This document shows, piece after piece, positions 45,382 to 56,677 of a stretch of 64,000 nt of DNA. How positions within the stretch are numbered: the first letter of the stretch is position 1; each line of letters starts with the position of its first letter. The DNA lies in NCBI RefSeq assembly GCF_000688295.1, contig NZ_JHZF01000013.1, positions 1,054,001 to 1,118,000 of the forward strand, given 5' to 3'. The notes below the pieces were generated by a model, which was not told the DNA's origin, made no database searches, and was given only the letters and a program-made list of their open reading frames with translations. Source of the DNA: Pseudooceanicola nanhaiensis DSM 18065 (GTDB lineage: Bacteria > Pseudomonadota > Alphaproteobacteria > Rhodobacterales > Rhodobacteraceae). A program made the position numbers and the translations under genes.

Positions 45382-46746
45382 TTATTTCACGCGGAGCTCA
45401 CGGTCCATCGCCACTTCTTCCGAAGAGTCGTAACGGAAGTCGCTCGCGGCTTCGATTTCCTCTTCGGTGAGGTTCTGCAGCTGCAGTTTCTCTTCGTCGA
45501 GGTTCATCGCGATCCGATCGAAGGGAACGGCGACGGCGTTCTGACCGAGCCCGAGGAAGCCACCTTCCTCGATCACCAGCAGGAGCTGGCCGTCACGTTC
45601 GATCAGCGCTTCCGGCTCGCCGAGGTCTTCACCATCGGCACCGATGACTTCCATGTCGAGCAGGTCACCGACGAGGATCATCTGACCCTCGGTTTCCGGC
45701 ATCTGCTGCTCGCCTTCGGCCTGCGCCTGCTGCTGCTCGGCATCGCCACCGGCCTGCGCCTGCTGGTTCTGGCGTGCTTCGCGCTCTTCCGCGGTCTCGA
45801 AGGTCACGGTCGCTTCGCCGATCTGGGCGATCTCGACGGTGGGCTCCTGCGTGAAGCTGACCGAGACGTTCGGCTCGCTGCCACGGAACTCGACCTGCGG
45901 CTCTGCCGATGCGATCGACACCCGCGGTTCGCCTTCCGGCTCCACGAACTCGATCTGCGGTTCGTTCGAGGCCACGTCGACATCGCCGCCGCGGTTCATC
46001 TCGTCCTGGTCGCCGGCTTCCATGTCCTCGGCCATCTGCGGCTCACCCGGCTGCGCCTCTTCGCCTTCGCTGGTCACGCCGAGATCGACCCGAAGCTCGG
46101 GGTCCGCCTGGCGTACGGTGACGCGGGGCTCGCCCTGCGTGACCTCGATCTGCGGGTTGGCGCTGGCGACCTCGACCATCGGCTCGTCGGTCTGCACGAA
46201 GATGCGCGGTGCCGGCACTTCGACCCGGACGACGATCTCGGGGATCTGGACGTCCACGGTGGGCTGCGGCTGTTCGACCTGGATGCGGGCAGCCTGTTCC
46301 TGGACCGACACCTCGGGCTGCGCCTTGCGGACCGTCACCTGCGGTGCGTCGACTTGCACGTCGACTTCCGGCTCGGGCACCATGACGGCGGCCTGGCCTT
46401 CGATCGTCGCCTGTTCCTCGAGCTCGACGCGTTCGGTCACTTCGTCGGAGGTCTCGGTCTGGGCCGTGTCGCGGTCCTCCACCTGGTCCGCCGAGGCGAG
46501 CGTCTCTTCGGCCTGCATGCAGGCGTCCGGATCGTCGTTGTTGAGCGCCTCGAGGATCATCTCGCTGTGATCGTCGGGCACGGAGTTGTTGCGATCACGA
46601 ATTTCCTGGGCGAGCGACTGGCAGGCCTCGTTCAGGTTCGGGATCACGTTGCGGTCCAGGTTGATGTTGGTGGCTGCGGATGCGCCACCGGCCACGGCGA
46701 GGCTCATCGCGGTGCCGAGAAGAATGGTGCTGCGCTTGCTGTTCAT
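45382..46746 (-). CDS. Exported repeat-rich protein with C-terminal PRC-barrel domain
   Basis: 454 residues, very acidic. A Sec signal peptide (1-25, ends G-A-S-A) is followed by a short helical region with two cysteines (about 42 and 75). A long segment (about 118-325) consists of degenerate 10-13 residue units such as E-P-E-V-D-V-Q-V, A-Q-P-E-V-S-V-Q and E-P-R-V-T-V-R, with alternating Val pointing to beta strands. After a Gln-rich linker (about 328-360) comes a PRC-barrel-like domain (M-I-L-V-G-D-L-L-D-M-E-V-I to about 440). Start 46746 is set by the signal peptide and a purine-rich AAGGGGA upstream. Confidence 0.8.
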   Translation of the reverse strand: MNSKRSTILLGTAMSLAVAGGASAATNINLDRNVIPNLNEACQSLAQEIRDRNNSVPDDHSEMILEALNNDDPDACMQAEETLASADQVEDRDTAQTETSDEVTERVELEEQATIEGQAAVMVPEPEVDVQVDAPQVTVRKAQPEVSVQEQAARIQVEQPQPTVDVQIPEIVVRVEVPAPRIFVQTDEPMVEVASANPQIEVTQGEPRVTVRQADPELRVDLGVTSEGEEAQPGEPQMAEDMEAGDQDEMNRGGDVDVASNEPQIEFVEPEGEPRVSIASAEPQVEFRGSEPNVSVSFTQEPTVEIAQIGEATVTFETAEEREARQNQQAQAGGDAEQQQAQAEGEQQMPETEGQMILVGDLLDMEVIGADGEDLGEPEALIERDGQLLLVIEEGGFLGLGQNAVAVPFDRIAMNLDEEKLQLQNLTEEEIEAASDFRYDSSEEVAMDRELRVK

Positions 46747-46884
46747 GGAGAAATCCCCTTGTTGGTTGCGGGGACTCAAGGGGTTCCCCTCCCGTGATGT
46801 TCCCGGGAGGTTTTCACGATTAACTTATGACAAGATAGGGTTGACGCCGGCGGTACACGCCCCATTTGCGCGGGGGCCGGGGCG

Positions 46885-47417
46885 TCAGCTCAGCAGGTCG
46901 GGGCCGTCGCACATCTTCTTCGATATCGGCGACATCTCCTTGGGAACGACCGTGAAATCCTGCCGCAGTACGATCTCTCCGTCGATCTCGACCGCCATGC
47001 TCCAGGTGCCCGGCTGAACCTCGTAGGGATCGTCGAAATCGAACTGGGTCATGCTGGTGGCGCTGCCGTCCAGCGTGATCGCGTAGCTTTCGCGTGCGAT
47101 CGGGGGGCTGCCGAAGGGCGGATGGGTGATGATCACCCGGCCCATGCGGAGGCCTTCGTCCCCGGCGAGGCGGAAGCGCATCCCGAAGCCGAGCCCCAGT
47201 TCGCCCGGCACGACATCGGTGCGGAAGTCGACCGGCGGGTCGCCGTCGATGAGGTCGATGAAGCCGCGCTCGGTGTCGGGCGCCTCGACCTGGCCTGAGG
47301 GTTCGTCGGGGCAGAAGATACCGAATTCCAGCAGTTCGACCCGGGGCGAAACGAAATTGCCGGTCTGCCCGAGGGCAGGACCGGCAATCAAGAGAGCGAT
47401 GATCGCGAGCGGGCGCA

Positions 47418-47418
<1 letters not shown>
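46885..47418 (-). CDS. DUF3859-like exported protein
   Basis: 177-residue protein with a Sec signal peptide (M-R-P-L-A-I-I-A-L-L-I-A-G-P-A-L-G) and a beta-rich mature domain. Features include V-E-L-L-E-F-G-I-F-C near residue 26 and W-S-M-A-V-E-I-D-G-E near 143. It resembles the DUF3859 family, which has no known function. ATG overlaps the pckA stop by one base (TGATG), so it is translated with pckA, an odd partnership for an exported protein. Confidence 0.68.
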
Positions 47419-49016
<1,598 letters not shown>

Positions 49017-49382
49017 ATTGCAATGCTCCTCTGGCCGCGTCGCTGCGGCAGTCTTCGTGACGTGCCGGAAGGCAGTGCTATGTCTGTGCATGCAGCCCCG
49101 ACAGGGCGGCTCTTAACACGAGGTCAGCGGGATGGAACAGGACGCTTTGGCGCAGTTAGCGCAACCACGTCGGGTTTATCGCAAACACCCGCCGAGCGGG
49201 GTCGATCGTGCTGCAGTGCGGCGTGGAAATTAAGGCCGTCCTAAGACATTTTCGCCACATTTCCGGCGACTTCCATTTGGCGATTCGCGTTTGGGGATTG
49301 ATCGGGCGATCTAAATATGCGGATAGTCTGGAGAAAATCCAAAAAAACATAAAAAACCTGAGCAGAACGAAGGACAACGGAC
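49017..49382. other. Divergent regulatory region pckA / chvI
   Basis: 366 bases without a supported gene. The part near chvI (49225-49380) is AT-rich, with runs of A at 49341-49358. An imperfect dyad TTGGCGC-N5-GCGCAA at 49147-49164 lies towards pckA and may be an operator. TTGATCGGGCGATC at 49299-49312 looks FNR-like at first glance but does not fit the consensus. Promoters for both genes must lie here, but I cannot place them firmly. Confidence 0.6.
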
Positions 49383-50084
49383 ATGTCGAAGATCGCCCTT
49401 GTGGACGATGACAGGAACATCCTGACATCGGTCGCGATGACGCTCGAGGCCGAAGGCTTCGACGTCGAGACCTACAATGACGGGCAGGCCGCACTGGACG
49501 CCTTCAACAAGAAGCTGCCCGACATGGCCGTCCTTGACATAAAGATGCCACGAATGGACGGGATGGACCTGCTGCAGCGGCTCCGTCAGAAGACCTCGAT
49601 GCCGGTTATCTTCCTGACCTCCAAGGATGACGAGATCGACGAGGTTCTGGGTCTGCGCATGGGGGCGGACGACTACGTCAAGAAACCCTTCAGCCAGCGG
49701 CTGCTGGTCGAACGGATCCGCGCGCTTCTGCGCCGGCAGGATGCGGTCGCCGGCGAGATCGTGGGCGACACGGAAGAGACCAAGGTGATGGAACGCGGCG
49801 AGCTGCGGATGGACCCGCTGCGCCATTCGGTGGCGTGGAAGGGGCAGGATGTCTCGCTCACGGTGACCGAGTTCCTGCTGCTCCAGGCCCTCGCGCAGCG
49901 TCCCGGCTTCGTGAAGAGCCGCGACCAGCTGATGGACGTGGCCTATGACGATCAGGTCTACGTGGACGACCGCACCATCGACAGCCACATCAAGCGCCTG
50001 CGCAAGAAGATGCGCACGGTCGATCCGGATTTCTCCGCGATTGAGACGCTTTACGGCATCGGCTACAGATACAACGAAGAGTAA
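49383..50084 (+). CDS. chvI: Response regulator ChvI
   Basis: OmpR-type regulator of the ChvG/ChvI system, which controls envelope and acid or host responses in alphaproteobacteria. 233 residues: receiver domain 1-120 with acidic pocket D8-D9-D10, phospho-acceptor Asp52 ([11 protein letters not shown]) and K-P-F near 104; winged-helix output domain from about 135 to [13 protein letters not shown] and Y-G-I-G-Y-R-Y. AAGGA precedes the ATG. The chvG ATG directly follows its stop. Confidence 0.94.
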   Translation: MSKIALVDDDRNILTSVAMTLEAEGFDVETYNDGQAALDAFNKKLPDMAVLDIKMPRMDGMDLLQRLRQKTSMPVIFLTSKDDEIDEVLGLRMGADDYVKKPFSQRLLVERIRALLRRQDAVAGEIVGDTEETKVMERGELRMDPLRHSVAWKGQDVSLTVTEFLLLQALAQRPGFVKSRDQLMDVAYDDQVYVDDRTIDSHIKRLRKKMRTVDPDFSAIETLYGIGYRYNEE

Positions 50085-51800
50085 ATGGCTCTCGTCGAAG
50101 GGATCAGCTTGCGCGACACGGCGCCTGACAAGAGCGGCGACGTCGTTCTTGGCGACGACTTCGTCGCGCCGAACTCCGTCGTCGACGAGGAACTCCGCGA
50201 ACATCGTGAGCGGCGCGGCTTCTTCTCACTCAAGCGCTCGCCGCTCACCCGCAAGATCATCGTCTTCAACCTGATCGCGCTGAACGTCCTCGTGGCGGGC
50301 ATTCTCTATCTCAACGCCTCCCGCGACAGCCTCGCCCTGCAGCGCGGCAACGCGCTGGCGAACGAGGTCGAGCTGGTCGCCGATGTCTTCGAGGTCAGCG
50401 TCGCGGCGACCTCCGGGGTCGAGGCGGGCGCGCTCGCCGACGTGGCGCAGACCCTCGCCGGGCTGGACCTGCGCGACGGGGTGGAGCTGTACGTCTTCGA
50501 CACCGGCGGCGCGATGGTGGGCAAGGCGACCGGCTCCGGCTTCGAGGGTGCGCAGGGCGTCCCGGCGGCCGATGACCGGCGCACGATCCTGACCGACCTG
50601 CTGACCTCCGTCTGGGACGGGGCGACGGCCGTCTTCTCGTCCGGCCGGCGCGAGGTCACGCCGGCGCCGCTCGCCGATCAGGTCCGGGACATGGTCGCGC
50701 AGAACCCCGACCGTCCGAGCGAGGTGAAGATGGGCCGCGCCGAGGATGGCGCCTTCTTCGCCGTGACCGCGCCGATCCTGCGCGACGGCACGCCGATCGG
50801 CACCGTGGCCCTCGTGTCGGGCGCGGGCGAGATCGACGCCATGGTCCGCAGCGAGCGGGAGCGCGTGCTGCAGATGTTCGTGATCGCCACGCTGGTGTCG
50901 ATCGGGCTGAGCCTCGTGCTCGCCTCGACCATCGCCAACCCGCTGGCCGACCTGGCCGCCGCCGCCGAGGTGGGGCGCGACCGGGACCACAAGCGGATGT
51001 CGCCCTCGCGCGTGCGGATCCCCGACCTCACCGCGCGGCCCGACGAGATCGGGCGGCTCTCCGGCGCGCTGCGCGGCATGGTCTCGGCGCTTTACGACCG
51101 GATCGACGCGAACGAACAATTCGCCGCGGACGTGGCGCACGAGATCAAGAACCCGCTGGCCTCGCTCCGCTCGGCCGTCGGGTCCCTGCGGATGGTGAAG
51201 AAGGAAGAGCACCGGGCGAAGCTCCTCGACGTGATCGAACACGACGTGCGGCGGCTCGACCGGCTGGTCTCGGACATCTCCAACGCCTCGCGGCTCGACA
51301 GCGAGCTGGTGAAGGAGGAAGAAGAGGAATTCGACCTGCTCGTCATGCTGGGCAACCTGAACGAATACCTCGGCCAGCAGGCGGGCGAGAAGGGCATCGA
51401 CTTCATCTCGGACCTGCCGAAGAACCAGATCATCATGCGCGGGCTCGAGGCGCGGCTGGCGCAGGTCTTCGTCAACCTCATCACCAACGCGATCTCGTTC
51501 TGCGAAGAGGGCGACGCGATCCGCGTCTGGGCCCGGCGCCGCGAGAACCGCGTGCTGATCGTCGTGGAGGACACCGGACCGGGCATCCCCGACCAGGCGC
51601 TGACCAAGGTGTTCAAGCGCTTCTACTCGCACCGGCCCGACACCGATTTCGGCAACAACTCGGGCCTGGGCCTCGCGATCTCGAAGCAGATCGTCGAAGC
51701 CCATGGCGGCGTGATCTGGGCCGAGAACATCCGTCCGACCGACGCCGACATCACCTCGGACCCGCTGGGCGCGCGGTTCGTCGTCGGCCTCCCGGTCTGA
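50085..51800 (+). CDS. chvG: Sensor histidine kinase ChvG
   Basis: 571-residue partner of ChvI. Cytoplasmic N-terminus, membrane helix at about 58-80, a periplasmic sensor domain of about 180 residues, second helix at about 263-286, HAMP, then the dimerisation domain with A-D-V-A-H-E-I-K-N-P-L-A-S-L (His352) and the HATPase domain with N-L-I-T-N-A-I, D-T-G-P-G-I-P and N-N-S-G-L-G-L-A-I-S. ATG abuts the chvI stop, without a gap. Confidence 0.94.
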   Translation: MALVEGISLRDTAPDKSGDVVLGDDFVAPNSVVDEELREHRERRGFFSLKRSPLTRKIIVFNLIALNVLVAGILYLNASRDSLALQRGNALANEVELVADVFEVSVAATSGVEAGALADVAQTLAGLDLRDGVELYVFDTGGAMVGKATGSGFEGAQGVPAADDRRTILTDLLTSVWDGATAVFSSGRREVTPAPLADQVRDMVAQNPDRPSEVKMGRAEDGAFFAVTAPILRDGTPIGTVALVSGAGEIDAMVRSERERVLQMFVIATLVSIGLSLVLASTIANPLADLAAAAEVGRDRDHKRMSPSRVRIPDLTARPDEIGRLSGALRGMVSALYDRIDANEQFAADVAHEIKNPLASLRSAVGSLRMVKKEEHRAKLLDVIEHDVRRLDRLVSDISNASRLDSELVKEEEEEFDLLVMLGNLNEYLGQQAGEKGIDFISDLPKNQIIMRGLEARLAQVFVNLITNAISFCEEGDAIRVWARRRENRVLIVVEDTGPGIPDQALTKVFKRFYSHRPDTDFGNNSGLGLAISKQIVEAHGGVIWAENIRPTDADITSDPLGARFVVGLPV

Positions 51801-51803
51801 GCC

Positions 51804-52268
51804 TTGCCCGCCGCCGCGGAGGGCGACGGGCCTGACCCCATCTCCGAGGGCGGAGCGGCGACCATCCATGCCTCGGCCGTGGCGCTCGACGGGAGCGGCC
51901 TTCTGATCCTCGGCGCGGCGGGCAGCGGCAAGTCGGCGCTGGCGCTTGAGCTGATGGCCCGGGGCGCCCGGCTCGTGTCCGACGACCAGGTTGCGCTCTC
52001 GGTCGAGGGGGGGCGGCTGATCGCACGCGCGCCCGCCGCGATCCGCGGCCGGATCGAGGCGCGCTTCGTCGGCATCCTGAACGCGGAAACGATCCCCGGG
52101 GCAGAGGTCGCGCTGGCCGTCGATCTTGACCGCGCGGAAACGGACCGTCTCCCGCCGCGGCGCAGCAAGAAACTGCTGGGCGTTACCTTCCCGTTACTTC
52201 ACAATGCCGCCATCCCGTCTTTCCCCGCGGCGATTCTTCAGTATCTCAAGGCCGGTCGAAGCGACTGA
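51804..52268 (+). CDS. hprK: HPr kinase/phosphorylase (short form)
   Basis: 154 residues, the short alphaproteobacterial form lacking the N-terminal domain of firmicute HprK. P-loop [10 protein letters not shown] near residue 37, L-V-S-D-D-Q near 57, and a catalytic-loop region [12 protein letters not shown] near 80. Phosphorylates HPr on its serine to tie carbon status to regulation. TTG start three bases after chvG; no in-frame ATG fits. The HPr gene in this cluster keeps the target Ser. Confidence 0.9.
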   Translation: MPAAAEGDGPDPISEGGAATIHASAVALDGSGLLILGAAGSGKSALALELMARGARLVSDDQVALSVEGGRLIARAPAAIRGRIEARFVGILNAETIPGAEVALAVDLDRAETDRLPPRRSKKLLGVTFPLLHNAAIPSFPAAILQYLKAGRSD

Positions 52269-52356
52269 GTCACCGAGACCAAGCCAACCCGCGGCGCGCG
52301 CCGCTCCCTCGCGGCACGGCCGCAGCACGCCCCCGCGGCCATGCCGCAGCAAGCAG

Positions 52357-53253
52357 ATGCCTGATACGCCAGAGCTCGCCATCATCCCCCGCCTCGTCCT
52401 CGTCACCGGCCCGTCCGGCGCCGGCCGCTCGACCGCGATCCGGGTGCTGGAGGACCTCGGCTACGAGGCGATCGACAACATGCCGATCAGCCTGCTGCCG
52501 CGGCTCATCGACGGCGGACAGCCGGGGCGGCCGCTCGCGCTCGGGATCGACGTGCGCAACCGCGACTTTTCGACCGGCGCGCTGATCGAGACGATCGACG
52601 GATTCGGGGCCGGCCGCGAGGACAGGATCGAGGTGCTCTACCTCGACTGCCGCCCCGACGTTCTGGTGCGGCGCTATTCCGAGACGCGCCGCCGCCATCC
52701 GCTCGCGCCCGCCGAAAGCCCCGAGGTGGGCGTCGAGCGCGAGATCGACCTGCTCATCCCGATCCGGGCGCGGGCAGACTTCCTGATCGACACCTCCGAC
52801 CTGAGCCCCCACGACCTGCGCGCCGAGATGGAACGCTGGTTCACCGTGACCCGGGGGCAGTCCATGGCGGTGTCGGTGCATTCGTTTTCCTACAAGCGCG
52901 GGGCGCCCCGGGGGCTGGACATGATGTTCGACACCCGGTTTCTGCAAAATCCCTACTGGCAGAAAACCCTGCGCGACCTGGACGGGACCGGGACCGCGGT
53001 CCAGGAGTATGTTGCGGGCGATCCGCGCTTCCCGGCCTTCTTCGACAAGGTGGTCGATCTGTGCGACATGCTCCTTCCGGCCTACGTGGCCGAGGGCAAG
53101 GCGCACCTCGCCATCGGGTTCGGGTGTACCGGCGGGCAACACCGTTCGGTCACCCTTGCGGAGCGGCTGGCGAAGTCCCTTGCGCAGCGTGGCTGGCAGG
53201 TGTCAATTAGGCACCGGGAGCTCGAGCGACGCCAGGCGGCAGCCCATGTCTGA
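52357..53253 (+). CDS. rapZ: RNase adapter protein RapZ
   Basis: 298-residue P-loop protein of the RapZ/YvcJ family. In enterobacteria RapZ guides RNase E to a small RNA controlling glucosamine-6-phosphate synthase; in alphaproteobacteria the role is less clear. Walker [11 protein letters not shown] near residue 18 (Arg in place of Lys), L-D-C-R-P near 95, R-R-R-H-P-L near 110, and C-terminal [13 protein letters not shown] near 257. Located between hprK and EIIA, as in related genomes. Confidence 0.93.
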   Translation: MPDTPELAIIPRLVLVTGPSGAGRSTAIRVLEDLGYEAIDNMPISLLPRLIDGGQPGRPLALGIDVRNRDFSTGALIETIDGFGAGREDRIEVLYLDCRPDVLVRRYSETRRRHPLAPAESPEVGVEREIDLLIPIRARADFLIDTSDLSPHDLRAEMERWFTVTRGQSMAVSVHSFSYKRGAPRGLDMMFDTRFLQNPYWQKTLRDLDGTGTAVQEYVAGDPRFPAFFDKVVDLCDMLLPAYVAEGKAHLAIGFGCTGGQHRSVTLAERLAKSLAQRGWQVSIRHRELERRQAAAHV

Positions 53254-53283
53254 CCAGTTCCCGGGAAGAGAGGTTATCCGGTC

Positions 53284-53679
53284 TTGATCGGTATCGTGAT
53301 CGTCGCTCATGGAGGGCTCGCCCGGGAATATCAGGCGGCGATGGAACATGTCGTGGGCACCCAGAACGGGGTCCGCGCGATCTCCATCGAAGCCAACCAC
53401 GACAGGGCGGGCAAGCAGCGCGAGATCTGCGCCGCGGCCGACAGCGTGGACAGCGGGGACGGGGTCGTGCTCGTCACGGACATGTTCGGGGGCTCGCCCT
53501 CGAACCTGAGCCTGATGGCCTGCCAGCCCGAAAACCGCCGGATCCTCTACGGCGCCAACCTGCCCGCGCTGATCAAGCTGGCGAAATCGCGCCACATGGC
53601 CTTGCCGGATGCGGTCCGGGCTGCGACCGAGGCGGGACGGAAATACATCGACAGCCAGAACGTCGGCCGGGTCGACTGA
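53284..53679 (+). CDS. PTS EIIA component, mannose family
   Basis: 131 residues, EIIA of the mannose (Man/Fru/Sor) family. The phosphorylated His9 lies in I-V-I-V-A-H-G, and D-M-F-G-G-S-P-S-N-L near residue 67 is the family hallmark. No EIIB, EIIC or EIID sugar permease is nearby, which points to a regulatory rather than transport role. TTG start after a purine-rich AGAGAGG site. Confidence 0.92.
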   Translation: MIGIVIVAHGGLAREYQAAMEHVVGTQNGVRAISIEANHDRAGKQREICAAADSVDSGDGVVLVTDMFGGSPSNLSLMACQPENRRILYGANLPALIKLAKSRHMALPDAVRAATEAGRKYIDSQNVGRVD

Positions 53680-53698
53680 ACGACGAAGCAGAGGTTCC

Positions 53699-53977
53699 AT
53701 GAGCAACAAGATCATCCGCAAGCTCGAGATCGTGAACGAGAAGGGGCTTCACGCCCGCGCCTCGGCGAAGCTTGTGGAGGTCGTCGAGGGATTTGACGCC
53801 CGTGCGGAAGTATCCTGCGACGGGCAATCCGCGCCGGGGGACAGCATCATGGGGCTTTTGATGTTGGCAGCCTCCCGGGGAACAACTATTGAGGTCGAAA
53901 CCTCCGGCCCGGACGCCGAAGCGCTTGCCGATGCACTCGAGGCACTCGTCGCGGACCGGTTCGGGGAAGAGATGTAG
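53699..53977 (+). CDS. ptsH: Phosphocarrier protein HPr
   Basis: 92-residue HPr. His18 in N-E-K-G-L-H-A-R-A-S-A-K is the phosphate carrier for EI and EIIA; Ser49 in G-D-S-I-M-G-L-L-M-L-A-A is the HprK target. Placed 19 bases after the EIIA gene. EI itself is not in this window. Confidence 0.95.
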   Translation: MSNKIIRKLEIVNEKGLHARASAKLVEVVEGFDARAEVSCDGQSAPGDSIMGLLMLAASRGTTIEVETSGPDAEALADALEALVADRFGEEM

Positions 53978-54027
53978 CCCTGCGGGGCAGTGGGTGGCGT
54001 TTGGTGGACGGGGCGCAAAATCCGGGG

Positions 54028-54912
54028 ATGCGCGCGGCGGGTGCCGAGACCGGCCCGCCCGTCCGCTATGACCGCCGCAGCCTGACCTATTCGACCAGTT
54101 TCGAGAATCCGTGGAAGCGGAATGTCATCCGCACCATGGAATGGATGACCGGCAAGCTGGCCATCCTGCGCATGATACGTGAGTTCGAGCGGCGCGGCCC
54201 GCCGGAGGATTCGACCTTCTGGGCGGCCTGTCTCGACGTGATGCGGATCGACGTGACGACCCCCGAGGCGCAGCTGCGCAACATCCCCGCGACCGGGCCG
54301 GTGGTGGTGGTCGCGAACCACCCGCACGGCATGGTCGACGGCATGGTGCTGGGCCACGTGATCGCGCGGGTGCGCGACGATTACCGCATCCTGACGCGCA
54401 ACCTGCTGACCGGCATCGACGAGGTCGCCTCGCGTTTCCTGATCCCGGTGCCCTTTCCGCATGATCCCGAGGCGCAGCGCAAGTCGGTCGCGATGCGGGC
54501 GACGGCGATGGATCACCTGAAGGCGGGCGGGCTGGTCACGCTGTTCCCCTCGGGCGTCGTCGCCGCCTCGCAGACGGTCTTCGGACCGGCGGTCGAGGCC
54601 GAATGGAACGTCTTCACCGCCCAGCTGATCCGCCGGAGCGGCGCGACGGTGGTGCCGGTCTACTTCCCGGGCGCCAATTCACGCTGGTATCAGGCGGCCA
54701 ACCGCGTCTCGGCCACGCTCCGGCAGGGTCTGCTGCTGCACGAGATCGTGCATTCTTCCGGCAAGCCGCAGGCGCCGGTGATCGGGGCGCCCATCGGTCC
54801 GGACGACATGGCGCGGCTCAAGGATGATCCGCGCGGCTTCATGGAATGGCTCAGGGCGCACACGCTGGCGCTTGGCGCTCAGCAGGGCGCGGCGAAGACC
54901 GCGACCCAGTAG
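54028..54912 (+). CDS. Lysophospholipid acyltransferase family protein
   Basis: 294 residues from this start. The acyltransferase motif appears as V-V-V-A-N-H-P-H-G-M-V-D-G, a variant of the N-H-x4-D box, followed by F-P-S-G-V-V near residue 173 and V-P-V-Y-F-P-G near 208. Predicted to transfer acyl groups to a lyso-lipid or glycerolipid at the membrane. Alternative starts TTG 54001 and GTG 54004 would add eight or nine residues; none has a clear ribosome binding site. Its 3' end overlaps the convergent CAP gene by 34 bases. Confidence 0.82.
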   Translation: MRAAGAETGPPVRYDRRSLTYSTSFENPWKRNVIRTMEWMTGKLAILRMIREFERRGPPEDSTFWAACLDVMRIDVTTPEAQLRNIPATGPVVVVANHPHGMVDGMVLGHVIARVRDDYRILTRNLLTGIDEVASRFLIPVPFPHDPEAQRKSVAMRATAMDHLKAGGLVTLFPSGVVAASQTVFGPAVEAEWNVFTAQLIRRSGATVVPVYFPGANSRWYQAANRVSATLRQGLLLHEIVHSSGKPQAPVIGAPIGPDDMARLKDDPRGFMEWLRAHTLALGAQQGAAKTATQ

Positions 54913-55343
54913 GGCCGCCCGTCGGCGACCGCAAAGGCTGCGCCGGAATGGGTCGCATCCGGATTCAGGATGTTCTCGCGATGCGCTCGGCTCCGCAGCC
55001 ATGCGGCGACGGTCTCGGTCACGTCTTCCTGCCCGAAGGCGATGTTCTCGGCCGCCATGCACCACGCGTAGCCCGCGGCCCGCATCCGCTCGCCCGAGGT
55101 CCGGCCATCGCGGGAGCGGTGGTCGAGGTAGCCGTGCCGCGCCATGTCCTGCGCGTGGTAGCCGGCCGCGTTGTCGAGCGCGGTGTCGCGGGCCAGTGGC
55201 GGCAATCCGTGCCCGGCGCGGGCGGCGTTGATCGCCTGCACCAGCGTCGGGATGATCCGCGCCACGGCGTCCGGCGCGACGGTGAGCTGCTGGGCCGGGG
55301 CAGCGGTGGCCATCAGCAGGGCGAGGGCGAGAGCGAGCCTCAT
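54879..55343 (-). CDS. CAP/SCP-like exported protein
   Basis: 154 residues: signal peptide (M-R-L-A-L-A-L-A-L-L-M-A-T-A-A-P-A) and a CAP domain. Signature segments are A-I-N-A-A-R near residue 38, G-Y-H-A-Q-D-M-A near 61, H-R-S-R-D-G near 75, A-E-N-I-A near 98 and H-R-E-N-I-L-N-P near 121. Bacterial CAP proteins are extracellular or periplasmic with poorly known roles. ATG overlaps the deaminase stop by four bases. Confidence 0.87.
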   Translation of the reverse strand: MRLALALALLMATAAPAQQLTVAPDAVARIIPTLVQAINAARAGHGLPPLARDTALDNAAGYHAQDMARHGYLDHRSRDGRTSGERMRAAGYAWCMAAENIAFGQEDVTETVAAWLRSRAHRENILNPDATHSGAAFAVADGRPYWVAVFAAPC

Positions 55344-56674
55344 GTCATCAATCTCCTTGCCAGCCGGCGCTGATCCTCGAGGACGCGCGGCAGGTCGATG
55401 GTCGTCACATGGAAATCCCGCACCACCTGTCGTCCCTCGACGAAGAGGTGGCGCACCTGCGTCGGCCCCGCGAGCAGGAGCGCGGCCGGGTCCCAGCTGC
55501 CGGCGCTTTCCACGCCGCTGACGTCCCAGATCGCGATGTCCGCCCGCTTGCCCGGGGCCAGGCGGCCTGTATCGGGCCGGCCCAGCACATCCGCGCCGCC
55601 GCGGGTCGCGATCTCGAGCGCCTCGCGCGCGGACATGGCGTCGGCGCCGCGCGCGACGCGCTGGAGGAGCATCGCCTGCCGTGCCTCGGCCACGAGGTTG
55701 CCGCTGTCGTTGGAGGCCGAGCCGTCAACCCCGAGCGCCACCTTCACCCCCGCGTCCCGCATCGCACGCACCGGCGCGATGCCCGAGCCGAGGCGGCAGT
55801 TCGAGCAGGGGCAATGGGCGATGCCGGTGCGCGAGCGCGCGAAGAGGTCGATCTCGGCCCCGTCGAGCTTCACGCAATGGGCGTGCCAGACGTCCTGCCC
55901 GGTCCAGCCGAGGTCTTCCGCGTACTGGCCGGGACGGCAGCCGAACCTGGCCTGCGAATAGGCGATGTCCTCGTCGTTCTCGGCCAGGTGCGTGTGCAGC
56001 ATCACGCCCTTGTCGCGGGCCAGCAAGGCCGCCTCGCGCATCAGGTCGCGCGACACCGAGAAGGGCGAGCAGGGGGCGATGCCGACGCGGACCATCGCGC
56101 CTTCGGAGGCGTCGTGATGGGCGTCGATCACCCGGACGCAATCCTCGAGGATCGCCGCCTCGGCCTCGACCAGCACGTCGGGGGGCAGGCCGCCGTCGCT
56201 TTCGCCGATGCTCATCGCGCCGCGGGTCGGGTGGAAGCGCAGGCCGATCTCGCGCGCCGCGTCGATCGTGTCGTCGAGCCGGGCGCCGTTCGGATAGAGA
56301 TAGAGATGGTCGCTGCTCATCGTGCAGCCCGAGAGCGCCAGTTCGGCGAGCCCGGTCAGGGCCGACACGCGCATCTCCTCGGGGCCGAAGCGCGCCCAGA
56401 TCGGATAGAGCGTCCTGAGCCAGCCGAAGAGCAGCGCGTCCTGACCGCCCGGCACCGCACGGGTCAACGTCTGGTAGAGGTGGTGATGCGTGTTCACGAG
56501 CCCGGGCGTCACGACGCAGCCACGGGCATCCACGGTCTCTCCGGTCGTCGTCAGGCCTTCGCCGATCTCCGCGATCACGCCGTCGCGGATCAGGATGTCG
56601 GCGCGGGACAGCTCCTGTCGGGCGTCGTCCATCGTCAGGATGGTGCCCGCGCGGCGGATCAGCGTCTCGGCCAT
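55340..56674 (-). CDS. 8-oxoguanine deaminase / amidohydrolase
   Basis: 444-residue metal-dependent hydrolase of the AtzB/TrzN/8-oxoguanine deaminase group. Zinc ligands: V-N-T-H-H-H-L-Y-Q near residue 61, T-H-L-A-E-N near 231, and D-G-S-A-S-N-D near 318. C-P-C-S-N-C-R-L near 293 and the typical N-terminal I-L-T-M-D support the 8-oxoguanine deaminase assignment common in Rhodobacteraceae. Hydroxy-triazine or another aminated purine is an alternative substrate. Confidence 0.82.
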   Translation of the reverse strand: MAETLIRRAGTILTMDDARQELSRADILIRDGVIAEIGEGLTTTGETVDARGCVVTPGLVNTHHHLYQTLTRAVPGGQDALLFGWLRTLYPIWARFGPEEMRVSALTGLAELALSGCTMSSDHLYLYPNGARLDDTIDAAREIGLRFHPTRGAMSIGESDGGLPPDVLVEAEAAILEDCVRVIDAHHDASEGAMVRVGIAPCSPFSVSRDLMREAALLARDKGVMLHTHLAENDEDIAYSQARFGCRPGQYAEDLGWTGQDVWHAHCVKLDGAEIDLFARSRTGIAHCPCSNCRLGSGIAPVRAMRDAGVKVALGVDGSASNDSGNLVAEARQAMLLQRVARGADAMSAREALEIATRGGADVLGRPDTGRLAPGKRADIAIWDVSGVESAGSWDPAALLLAGPTQVRHLFVEGRQVVRDFHVTTIDLPRVLEDQRRLARRLMT

Positions 56675-56677
56675 CGG

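Noticed and set aside
49299-49312. Second possible FNR box TTGATCGGGCGATC before chvI
   Set aside because: The right half does not give ATCAA at the four-base spacing, so it fails the consensus.
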